The position numbers and the translations under genes are program-made. The notes under the pieces are model-generated. The model was not told the origin of the DNA and did no database searches. It saw nothing but the letters and a program-made list of their open reading frames with translations. From positions 1 to 6,998 of the forward strand of contig JANWZY010000160.1 of NCBI GenBank assembly GCA_025061935.1: 6,998 nt of DNA. The letters are read 5' to 3'. How positions within the stretch are numbered: position 1 is the stretch's first letter; every line of letters begins with the position of its first letter. Shown in pieces: positions 1 through 6,756 of the stretch. Origin of the DNA: Verrucomicrobiia bacterium (GTDB lineage Bacteria; Verrucomicrobiota; Verrucomicrobiia; Limisphaerales; DTLC01).

Positions 1-1698
1 AACCAGCTTCATTAGTTCTGTGTAATACTTGTTGTGCTCGAGGTCCACATCCACCAACGGCAGCTTCCCGAGATACACCAGGCCCTTTGTACCGTTAAGG
101 CTGATCCAATCGCCCTCCTTCACCACGTCGCCCTTCTTGGTGCGGAAGGATTTGTTGTCGTCTGCGATCTCGATGTCACCGCAACCGACGATGCAGCATT
201 TGCCCCAACCGCGCGCGACCAACGCGGCGTGGCTTGTCATACCGCCCTTGCTGGTAAGGATGGCCTGCGCCTTGTGCATGCCGTCAACGTCTTCTGGCGA
301 GGTTTCCTCACGGACGAGGATGACTTTCTCGCCGCGCGCGGCCCATTCGACGGCGTCTTTGGCGGTGAACACTACCCTTCCGATGGCGCCGCCTGGGCCG
401 GCAGGCAGACCCTTGGCAATGGGGTGGGTTGCCTGCTCCGCCTTAGGATCAAGCATGGGCAAGAGCAATTCGACCAGTTGCGCCGGCGCCACGCGCATAA
501 TAGCTGTTTCGGCGTCAATCAGGCCCTCCTTGTACATCTCGACGGCCATGCGCACTGCGGCTGTGCCGTTGCGTTTGCCGACGCGGCACTGGAGCATGTA
601 AAGTTTACCCTTTTCGATGGTGAACTCGATGTCCTGCATGTCCTTGTAGTGCCGCTCGAGCCGGCGCCGGTACTCGTCCAGCTCCTTGTAAATTTTCGGC
701 ATGAGCTTTTCGAGTGTGGGCAGGTGCCGGCTCTGGTCGTTGGCCGAGGCGTCGTTGATCGGCGCGGGCGTGCGGATGCCGGCCACAACGTCTTCGCCCT
801 GCGCGTTAACTAGGTACTCGCCGTAGAACACGTTTTCGCCCGTGGCAGGGTTGCGGGTGAACGCGACGCCCGTGGCGCTGTCATCGCCCATGTTGCCGAA
901 AACCATTGCCTGGACATTGACCGCGGTGCCCCAGTCGTCCGGGATTTTTTCAATGCGCCGGTATTCAACTGCGCGCTTGCCCATCCAACTGGCGAACACA
1001 GCAGCAATACCGCCCCAGAGCTGTTCTTGTGGATCGTCCGGGAACGGTTTGCCAAAGTGCTCTTTGACCATTTCTTTAAACTCGGCAACGAGTTTCTTGA
1101 GGTCCTCGACGGTTAACTGTGTGTCGGAAGTGTAGCCCTTGGCGTGCTTGAGCTCGTCGAGCCGCTCGTCCATGAGTTTACGGATGCCCTTGCCACCCCT
1201 AGGCTCCAGACCCGCGGCCTTTTCCATTACTACGTCAGAATACATCATGATGAGCCGGCGATATGCGTCGTACGCAAACCGCTCGTTGCCACCACTTTGC
1301 TTGATAAGGCCGCCGATGGTTTTGTCAGTAAGCCCGATGTTAAGCACGGTTTCCATCATGCCGGGCATTGAACGGCGCGCGCCCGATCGGACGGAAACCA
1401 ACAGCGGGTTTTCTGGATCACCGAATTTACGACCCATGAGCTTCTCGACTCGCGCCAGGGCCGCCTCGACCTGCGGCTTAAGCTCTTTGGGGTACGTGCG
1501 GTTGTGCTTGTAAAAGTACGTGCACACTTCGGTTGTGATTGTGAATCCGGGCGGCACGGGCAGACGCAGGTTCGGGTGCCCCGCCATTTCGGCCAGGTTC
1601 GCACCCTTGCCCCCAAGTAGTTCCTTCATTGATTCGTTACCGTCGGCTTTGCCGCCGCCAAAGAAATACACGTATTTTTTGGTCTTCGTTCCGGACAT
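1..1698 (-). CDS. ppdK: Pyruvate,phosphate dikinase, N-terminal 566 residues (3' end outside window)
   Basis: PPDK interconverts pyruvate + ATP + Pi and PEP + AMP + PPi in the cytosol, for gluconeogenesis or PPi-linked glycolysis. The frame is open from ATG at 1698 to the left edge. Visible in order: an N-terminal nucleotide-binding domain beginning KKYVYFFGGGKADGNESMK with GGKGAN (about residues 29-34) and LPVPPGFTITTEV (46-58); the signature VRSGARRSMPGMMETVLNIG (about 103-122); QDIEFTIEKGKLYMLQCR ending the ATP-grasp part, with Q370 and R372; then the phosphohistidine swivel domain with GGMTSHAALVARG, whose H490 (codon at 229-231) matches the phosphorylated histidine of the family. The window ends near the linker to the PEP/pyruvate barrel, so the catalytic Cys and roughly the last 300-350 residues are not seen. 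The residues present look intact. No good Shine-Dalgarno precedes the ATG, but the N-terminus matches the family start. Divergent from metH. Confidence 0.97.
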   Translation of the reverse strand, partial: MSGTKTKKYVYFFGGGKADGNESMKELLGGKGANLAEMAGHPNLRLPVPPGFTITTEVCTYFYKHNRTYPKELKPQVEAALARVEKLMGRKFGDPENPLLVSVRSGARRSMPGMMETVLNIGLTDKTIGGLIKQSGGNERFAYDAYRRLIMMYSDVVMEKAAGLEPRGGKGIRKLMDERLDELKHAKGYTSDTQLTVEDLKKLVAEFKEMVKEHFGKPFPDDPQEQLWGGIAAVFASWMGKRAVEYRRIEKIPDDWGTAVNVQAMVFGNMGDDSATGVAFTRNPATGENVFYGEYLVNAQGEDVVAGIRTPAPINDASANDQSRHLPTLEKLMPKIYKELDEYRRRLERHYKDMQDIEFTIEKGKLYMLQCRVGKRNGTAAVRMAVEMYKEGLIDAETAIMRVAPAQLVELLLPMLDPKAEQATHPIAKGLPAGPGGAIGRVVFTAKDAVEWAARGEKVILVREETSPEDVDGMHKAQAILTSKGGMTSHAALVARGWGKCCIVGCGDIEIADDNKSFRTKKGDVVKEGDWISLNGTKGLVYLGKLPLVDVDLEHNKYYTELMKLV

Positions 1699-1722
1699 AG
1701 GTTTCGCTTTTTGGTTAATTTT

Positions 1723-1745
1723 CTCGGGAATACCCCGAAGCAAAA
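1723..1745. other. Imperfect inverted repeat in the ppdK 5' leader
   Basis: TCGGG and CCCGA arms around a 5-nt centre are flanked, after a mismatched internal loop, by T-run and A-run arms that can also pair. In the mRNA this gives a short hairpin about 25-45 nt before the ppdK start codon. It is weak and could be chance; a leader regulatory role is speculative. Confidence 0.2.
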
Positions 1746-1754
1746 GGACTACGC

Positions 1755-1782
1755 AACTTACCAAGACGCGCGCGCCTGTCAA
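1755..1782 (-). promoter_or_regulatory. Candidate sigma70-type promoter for ppdK
   Basis: On the minus strand a perfect TTGACA -35 hexamer (plus-strand 1777-1782) is followed after 16 nt by TAAGTT (1755-1760), a weak -10 matching 3 of 6 positions. This would start transcription about 50 nt upstream of the ppdK ATG. The -35 match and location are good and the -10 is poor, so this is a candidate only. Confidence 0.3.
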
Positions 1783-1891
1783 TTGCTGATTTTGCCAACC
1801 CAGCGCATCTGGTGCGCCTGCTGACACTCCAACAATCGCGTAACAGCCAGGAAGTGTGCCGTGCGCGGGTCGCCTATAATGATTCAAGCAG

Positions 1892-1924
1892 GTGCGCGGC
1901 GGAGCCGACGCCGGCGCGGCGCAC
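1892..1924. repeat. GC-rich inverted repeat, possible hairpin
   Basis: GTGCGC (1892-1897) pairs with GCGCAC (1919-1924). Between them GCCG and CGGC form a smaller inner stem with a 4-nt loop. In such GC-rich DNA this can arise by chance. It could equally be a worn remnant of a palindromic repeat, but it does not align clearly with the copies inside metH. Confidence 0.3.
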
Positions 1925-2100
1925 ATGTTCCATTTCAAATCCCAGTCTGCACGCATGGCAGCCCCGACTGCTGCGCCATCGCGCTCGGATTACGGAACGG
2001 GTACATATAAGCCCGTGGCACCCGAGTAATTACCTTTGAATTTCTGTTCGCGCTGCGCGGAACAGTCCACTGCGCGCTTGGGCACAGCCCGCTGTCGCGC

Positions 2101-2122
2101 GCCGGGCCGTTGCCGGGCCGTT
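2101..2122. repeat. Tandem duplication of an 11-bp unit
   Basis: GCCGGGCCGTT occurs twice head to tail without mismatch (2101-2111 and 2112-2122). It lies just upstream of a 7-bp hairpin and the metH promoter candidate. It may be replication slippage or a pair of protein-binding sites; the sequence does not decide. Confidence 0.75.
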
Positions 2123-2140
2123 CGGATGGTAGGCCGTCCG
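2123..2140. other. Short hairpin upstream of the metH promoter
   Basis: CGGATGG (2123-2129) and CCGTCCG (2134-2140) form a 7-bp stem with one G-T wobble and a TAGG loop. No T-run follows on either strand, so it is not an intrinsic terminator. It directly follows the tandem 11-bp repeat and precedes the palindrome cluster. Confidence 0.4.
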
Positions 2141-2141
2141 G

Positions 2142-2174
2142 TTGTCTAATAGACATATCCGGATATCATGATAT
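2142..2174 (+). promoter_or_regulatory. Candidate metH promoter overlaid by three palindromes (possible operator)
   Basis: A -35-like TTGTCT (2142-2147, 4 of 6 matches to TTGACA) is followed after 16 nt by TATCAT (2164-2169, 5 of 6 matches to TATAAT), giving a leader of about 100 nt before metH. The same 33 bp hold three dyads: GTCTA-a-TAGAC (2144-2154), ATATCCGGATAT (2155-2166) and ATATCATGATAT (2163-2174). The last two share ATAT. The sequence is AT-rich within a GC-rich neighbourhood. Dyads covering -35 and -10 suggest repressor sites. They do not match the MetJ box (AGACGTCT) or any operator I can name, so the regulator is unknown. Confidence 0.4.
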
Positions 2175-2276
2175 TTTGATTGCAGTGCAAATGGAAAATG
2201 CTAGTTTCCGTGTAGAAAAGTCGCAGCGGCCTGTGGTGAACCGAGCAGGTTCGCCCGGCAAAGTTGCAAACAACGA

Positions 2277-5200
2277 ATGTGCGTCGAAACTGAAAGCGCA
2301 AAAGTGTTGGAGGCGCTGTTACGTCAGCGGATAGTCGTGCTCGACGGCCCGCGCGGCACGATGATCCAGGCACTTAACTTGTCCGAGGCAGATTTTCGCG
2401 GTGCGCGGTTCAAGGATCATCCGGTCGAGCTAAAGGGGAACAACGACATTTTGAACCTGACCCGGCCTGAGATCGTTTACGATATCCACCGCCAATTTAT
2501 TGAGGCCGGGGCAGACATAATCGGCACAAACACGTTTAACGCCAATCGCATCTCGCAGTCCGAGTACGGTACGCAACAATTCGTGTGCGAAATGAACCGG
2601 GCTGCGGCGCAGCTTGCGCGGCGCGCCGCAGACGAGTTCATGCGATTAAATCCCGGCCGGCGCATTTTCGTTGCGGGCGCAATAGGCCCGACCAATCGGA
2701 CCGCTTCGCTTTCGCCGGATGTGCAGAACCCCGCGTATCGGGCCGTTACGTTCGATCAGCTTGTAGCGGCGTACTCCGAACAGGCGAGCGCGTTAATCGA
2801 GGGCGGGGTGGACATTCTGCTGGTCGAAACCATTTTCGACACACTTAATGCGAAAGCGTGCTTGTTCGCGCTTCTCGAACTGTTCGAGCGATTGGGCCGG
2901 CGTCTGCCGTTGATGCTTTCAGTCACAGTAAGCGATGCGTCAGGGCGCACGTTGTCAGGTCAGACGCTGGAGGCGTTCTGGTACTCTGTCCGGCACGCTG
3001 CGCCGCTCGCAGTCGGGGTGAACTGCGGCTTGGGCGCGGGGCAGGTGCGCCCGCATCTGGAAGAGTTAAGCGCGGTGGCCGACTGCTACATCAGTTGTTA
3101 TCCGAACGCCGGCAAGCCGAACGCGTTCGGGCAATATGATGACACGCCCGAACACATGGCTGCGGTGCTCGGCCAGTTGGCGCGCGAGGGGTTACTCAAT
3201 ATGGTTGGCGGCTGCTGCGGGAGCACGCCGGCGCATATTCGGGCTATCGCGGATGCGGTGCGCGGCGTAACCCCGCGCAAACGGCCGCAAATCGAACCTT
3301 GTCTGCGTCTGAGCGGGCTTGAGCCGCTTACGATTCGTGGGAACCTCAGATGGGGAGCACACGCCTCCGGCGTGTCGTTCGAGGCGTCACGCTTCGAAAC
3401 TCGCCCTGGCAAATCTCCCGGCCGACCGCCGGCCACAGAAGACTCCGGCGCGACGCCGAACCCTGCGACTGAGACGGTCGCGCCCACCCAACAAAATGTT
3501 GCGCAGAATTTCGTTCTCATTGGCGAACGCACGAGTGTGTCCGGCTCGCCCAAATTCGCCCGACATATTTCGGCAGGTGAGTTTGACCAGGCCCTGGCCA
3601 TTGCTCGTCAACAAGTCGAAAACGGCGCGCAAATGCTGGATGTGAACATGGATGCGCCGATGCTTGATGGCGTGGCAGCCATGACACATTTCCTCAACCT
3701 AATTGCGTCCGAGCCTGAGATAGCGCGCGTGCCGATCATGATTGATTCGTCGAACTGGGCCGTAATCGAGGCGGGCCTGAAATGCCTCCAGGGCAAGGGG
3801 GTGGTCAACTCGATCAGCCTAAAAGAAGGCGAAACGCAATTCATCGAGAAAGCGCGGCTGATCCGCCGGTACGGCGCCGCAGTAGTGGTGATGGCTTTCG
3901 ACGAGCGCGGCCAGGCCGATACTTTCGAGCGCAAGATCGAGGTTTGCCAGCGCAGTTACGAGCTGCTTGTCAAAAAAGCAAATTTCCCGCCCGAGGACAT
4001 CATTCTCGATCCGAACGTGCTGACCGTGGGCACAGGCATGGAAGAACACGCCAATTATGCCGTGGACTTCATCCGCGCCACCAGGTGGATCAAGGAGAAT
4101 CTCCCTTTGGCCAAGGTCAGCGGGGGTATCAGCAACGTATCGTTCGCGTTCCGCGGCAACAACGTTGTGCGCGAAGCCATGCACAGCGCGTTCCTGTATC
4201 ACGCTATCCGTGCCGGGCTCGATATGGCCATAGTGAACGCAGGCATGTTGGCCGTGTACGAGGAAATTCCGAAGGAGCTGCTCGAACGTGTCGAGGACGT
4301 GCTTCTAAATCGGCGGCCAGACGCGACCGAGCGACTCATCGCCTACAGCGCAACGCTAAAGGCTCAAGCACCGCGCGAGTCCGATGCAACCGGTGACGAA
4401 CTCGGCTGGCGCGCCGAACCGGTCGAGCAACGGCTTGTCCACGCGCTGGTCAAAGGCATATCAGACTTTATTGAGCAAGATGTGGAGGAGGCGCGCCAGA
4501 AGTACGGCAACCCGTTGGCCGTTATCGAGGGCCCGCTCATGACCGGAATGAACGTGGTGGGGGACCTGTTCGCCGCGGGCAAAATGTTCCTGCCGCAGGT
4601 GGTTAAGTCGGCGCGGGTCATGAAAAAGGCGGTGGCATACCTCACACCCTATCTCGAAGCCGAGAAACAGGCTACCGGGCGCGCGCGCGGCAAGGTGTTG
4701 CTGGCCACAGTCAAGGGTGACGTGCACGATATAGGCAAGAACATCGTCGGCGTCGTGCTCGGGTGCAACAACTACGAAGTGATCGATCTGGGCGTGATGG
4801 TGCCGGCCGAGAAAATCCTCCAGACCGCGCGCGAGCAAAATGTGGACATAATCGGTCTGAGTGGACTAATCACGCCGTCGCTGGACGAAATGGCGCACGT
4901 GGCACGCGAACTCGAGCGCGAGGGGTTTGGCATCCCGTTGCTGATCGGCGGCGCCACCACAAGCAAAACGCACACGGCAGTGAAGATAGCGCCCTGGTAC
5001 ACTCCCCCCGTAGTTCACGTGGCGGATGCATCACGTGCGGTGCCGGTCGTCAACAGTTTGCTCAGCCGCGAGCAAAGGCCAGTTTTTGTCCGGCAACTTC
5101 GCGAAGAATATTCTGCCATTCGCGCACAGCACATAAGTCGCAAACAGCCGTTGCTCACGCTTGAAGCTGCTCGGGCCAACGCGCCAAAGCTGAGTTACGA

Positions 5201-6272
5201 CGACCTGCCGCGACCCGAGTTTTTAGGCGTGCGGGTGGTGTCCTCACAAATGTTGGGGAGCGCACGCGTCTCGCGTGCGGCCTCCGGCGTCTCGCCGGAG
5301 GCACAAATCCGACCTGAAACACCGGGACCGGCAAGTGTTGTCGGCGGGACGCCGACAACAGCAGCCGAGACGGCCGCGCTCCCCATTTCGCTCGCCGACC
5401 TTGTTCCGTTCATTGATTGGACGCCGTTTTTCCATGCGTGGGAATTGCGCGGGCGGTTCCCGGCAATCTTGAATCATCCCAAGCACGGGGAGGAAGCGCG
5501 CGCGCTGTTTGCCGACGCCCAAAAGCTCCTGGATAAAATTGTGGGCGAAAACCTGCTCGTCGCGCGCGGCGTGTACGGATTTTTCCCTGCGAACCGCGTC
5601 GGAGATGACGTCGAAATTTACGTCGACGAAACTCGCACAAAGGTGTTGGTCAGCCTACACTTCCTTCGGCAGCAGATGCCGAAAGAGGACGGGTCACCAA
5701 ACTGGTGCCTGGCAGATTTCATTGCGCCGCGAGTCATCGGGGCAGATTACATCGGCGCTTTCGCTGTTACGGCGGGCCACGGGCTCGACGAACTGGTCGC
5801 GCGGTTCAAACGCGACCACGACGACTATAGCGCAATCTTGGCCGAGGCATTGGCAGACCGCCTGGCCGAAGCCTTTGCCGAATTCCTGCACAAACGCGTC
5901 CGGGCCGAGTGGGGCTACGGCAAGAACGAAAACCTGAGCTACGAGGACCTGATCGAAGAGAAATACCGTGGGATCAGGCCGGCAGCGGGTTATCCCGCCT
6001 GCCCCGACCATACCGAGAAATTGACGATCTGGACACTGCTCGATGTGGAGCGAAACGCCGGCATCCGGCTCACGGAGAATTTCGCCATGTGGCCCGGCTC
6101 AAGTGTAAGCGGGTTGTACTTCGCACACCCCGCATCGAGGTATTTTGCCGTTGGCAAAATCGGCAAGGACCAACTCGAAGACTACGCTGCGCGCAAGGGC
6201 ATCAGCATCACCGAAGCCGAGAAATGGCTCGGCCCATACCTGAACTACGAGCCTGAAAAACCCTCCGCTTAA
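2277..6272 (+). CDS. metH: Cobalamin-dependent methionine synthase, full length with two linker insertions
   Basis: Transfers the methyl of 5-methyl-THF through cob(I)alamin to homocysteine, giving methionine and THF; cytosolic. Domains in order: homocysteine barrel (about 1-335), with zinc ligands C250 and C313/C314 in GGCCG; pterin-binding barrel (about 412-670), starting NFVLIGERTSVSG; four-helix cap (about 710-795), with GPLMTGMNVVGDLF; B12-binding domain (about 803-945), with GDVHDIGKN where H817 is the lower cobalt ligand, plus LSGLITPS and GGATTS; AdoMet-binding reactivation domain (about 1040-1325), with RPAAGYPACP (1234-1243). All catalytic modules are present. The 1331 residues exceed E. 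coli's 1227, mainly because of inserts at about 359-405 and 993-1036, both encoded by palindromic repeats. The Hcy motif usually DGGMGT or DGAMGT reads DGPRGT (23-28). ATG 2277 is the first possible start after an in-frame stop at 2202 and aligns with E. coli's start; no clear Shine-Dalgarno. Confidence 0.98.
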   Translation: MCVETESAKVLEALLRQRIVVLDGPRGTMIQALNLSEADFRGARFKDHPVELKGNNDILNLTRPEIVYDIHRQFIEAGADIIGTNTFNANRISQSEYGTQQFVCEMNRAAAQLARRAADEFMRLNPGRRIFVAGAIGPTNRTASLSPDVQNPAYRAVTFDQLVAAYSEQASALIEGGVDILLVETIFDTLNAKACLFALLELFERLGRRLPLMLSVTVSDASGRTLSGQTLEAFWYSVRHAAPLAVGVNCGLGAGQVRPHLEELSAVADCYISCYPNAGKPNAFGQYDDTPEHMAAVLGQLAREGLLNMVGGCCGSTPAHIRAIADAVRGVTPRKRPQIEPCLRLSGLEPLTIRGNLRWGAHASGVSFEASRFETRPGKSPGRPPATEDSGATPNPATETVAPTQQNVAQNFVLIGERTSVSGSPKFARHISAGEFDQALAIARQQVENGAQMLDVNMDAPMLDGVAAMTHFLNLIASEPEIARVPIMIDSSNWAVIEAGLKCLQGKGVVNSISLKEGETQFIEKARLIRRYGAAVVVMAFDERGQADTFERKIEVCQRSYELLVKKANFPPEDIILDPNVLTVGTGMEEHANYAVDFIRATRWIKENLPLAKVSGGISNVSFAFRGNNVVREAMHSAFLYHAIRAGLDMAIVNAGMLAVYEEIPKELLERVEDVLLNRRPDATERLIAYSATLKAQAPRESDATGDELGWRAEPVEQRLVHALVKGISDFIEQDVEEARQKYGNPLAVIEGPLMTGMNVVGDLFAAGKMFLPQVVKSARVMKKAVAYLTPYLEAEKQATGRARGKVLLATVKGDVHDIGKNIVGVVLGCNNYEVIDLGVMVPAEKILQTAREQNVDIIGLSGLITPSLDEMAHVARELEREGFGIPLLIGGATTSKTHTAVKIAPWYTPPVVHVADASRAVPVVNSLLSREQRPVFVRQLREEYSAIRAQHISRKQPLLTLEAARANAPKLSYDDLPRPEFLGVRVVSSQMLGSARVSRAASGVSPEAQIRPETPGPASVVGGTPTTAAETAALPISLADLVPFIDWTPFFHAWELRGRFPAILNHPKHGEEARALFADAQKLLDKIVGENLLVARGVYGFFPANRVGDDVEIYVDETRTKVLVSLHFLRQQMPKEDGSPNWCLADFIAPRVIGADYIGAFAVTAGHGLDELVARFKRDHDDYSAILAEALADRLAEAFAEFLHKRVRAEWGYGKNENLSYEDLIEEKYRGIRPAAGYPACPDHTEKLTIWTLLDVERNAGIRLTENFAMWPGSSVSGLYFAHPASRYFAVGKIGKDQLEDYAARKGISITEAEKWLGPYLNYEPEKPSA
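3352..3485. repeat. Degenerate palindromic repeat, copy 1, translated within metH
   Basis: Begins GGGGAGCAC, then a perfect 7-bp hairpin ACACGCC-TCC-GGCGTGT (3359-3375); a 9-bp hairpin TTCGAGGCG-TCA-CGCTTCGAA with one G-T wobble (3378-3398); a central GC-rich part with GGCCG/CGGCC; a 5-bp hairpin CGGCG-CGA-CGCCG (3446-3458); and a 5-bp hairpin GACTG-AGA-CGGTC (3467-3479); ending GCGCCC. Order, 3-nt loops and spacing match the copy at 5255-5384, but the right terminal repeat is eroded. It codes for about 45 Ala/Pro/Ser/Thr/Gly-rich residues (about 359-403) between the homocysteine and pterin domains, where E. coli MetH has only a short linker. Confidence 0.75.
5255..5384. repeat. Palindromic repeat with terminal inverted repeats, copy 2, translated within metH
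   Basis: Bounded by perfect 9-bp inverted repeats GGGGAGCGC (5255-5263) and GCGCTCCCC (5376-5384). Inside are four hairpins, all with 3-nt loops: GCACGCG-TCT-CGCGTGC (5262-5278, 7 bp), GCCTCCGGCG-TCT-CGCCGGAGGC (5280-5302, 10 bp), an 11-bp stem with GGA loop (5336-5360, core GTTGTCGGCG / CGCCGACAAC), and GCCG-AGA-CGGC (5364-5374). The left and right halves are themselves imperfect inverted copies. It codes for about residues 993-1036 of MetH, a 44-residue insert relative to E. coli between the B12-binding and reactivation domains. No transposase is encoded, so any movement would need functions supplied elsewhere. Confidence 0.88.
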
Positions 6273-6756
6273 ATCCACGAATCATCGCGCTCGCGAAAAC
6301 TGCGCACACGAAAGGTTAGCCCGGACTCGTGCTAGAATTTTCTGGGACTTAGGCCACACCCCTTCGAGCGCGCCTCGACTACCTCATGCGCACCGACGCA
6401 TCCGGCCTCACGCACCGACCGTGCCCGCGTGCAACCCGTAACCCAACCGGAGCACATTGCACCACCTACTTCCAAATTTACCGTGCTGCGCGCAGCGTGC
6501 GCGTGTGGGTCAAATTGGTTCAAGCCCATGCGCGCGACTGGTACCGCATGCTGCTATCCCGACGTATCATTGCCCGCCATGAGCATACTTACGCCTGCCA
6601 ATTGAAAAGTTCGTACTCGCACCATCGCCGTTTGCAGACGTTCCAGCCCTTGACCTGGCCGAATGCGCTAACGAAGCTTGCGCGCCCACATTTCAGGGCA
6701 GGAAAGCTCCAAGGCACGATTTCCCACTGGCCGGCTCCGGACCGAAAATTACTGAC
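6273..6756. other. Convergent gap between metH and nfi, no gene seen
   Basis: An open frame of 124 codons on plus (6386-6760) and one of 65 codons on minus (6332-6529) occur here, but neither translation resembles a known family or reads like an ordinary protein. They are rich in Arg, His, Thr and Ser. Small symmetric elements are visible: TCGCG-CT-CGCGA just after metH, the palindrome GCTGCGCGCAGC (6485-6496), CATGCG/CGCATG (6527-6532 and 6545-6550), and a direct repeat GCACCGAC. No stem followed by a T-run, which would mark an intrinsic terminator, is evident on either strand, although two genes must end here. No tRNA fold was found. Confidence 0.55.

Larger units (their letters stand above)
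1699..2276. other. Divergent intergenic region between ppdK and metH, no gene seen
   Basis: Short open frames exist here on both strands, but their translations are low-complexity Arg/Pro/Ser-rich and resemble no family I recognise, so I call none. The left part carries the ppdK promoter candidate. The middle has a GC-rich inverted repeat and an isolated TATAAT (1875-1880, plus strand) without a convincing -35 box. The right part has a tandem 11-bp repeat, a small hairpin, and an AT-rich pocket with three palindromes before metH. I looked for cobalamin, SAM and SAH riboswitch hallmarks, which would make sense before metH, and found no convincing match. Confidence 0.6.

Noticed and set aside
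34..813. Long plus-strand open frame of 259 codons
   Set aside because: It is antisense to ppdK, whose reading frame matches the family throughout; the plus-strand product resembles nothing.
1875..1880. Perfect TATAAT as a metH promoter
   Set aside because: No -35-like hexamer lies 16-18 nt upstream, and it would give a leader of about 390 nt; the site near 2142-2169 is the better candidate.
2040..2276. Possible cobalamin, SAM or SAH riboswitch before metH (a CCACTG resembling part of the B12 box at about 2067)
   Set aside because: The rest of the B12-box consensus and the paired cores of these riboswitch classes were not found.
3098..3601. Minus-strand open frame of 167 codons within metH
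   Set aside because: It is a shadow of the GC-rich metH codons and the repeat at 3352-3485; it has no family resemblance and no separate promoter.
6510..6535. GGTTCAAGCCC resembling a tRNA T-arm
   Set aside because: The flanking bases do not form a 5-bp T stem, and no acceptor or anticodon stem could be built around it.
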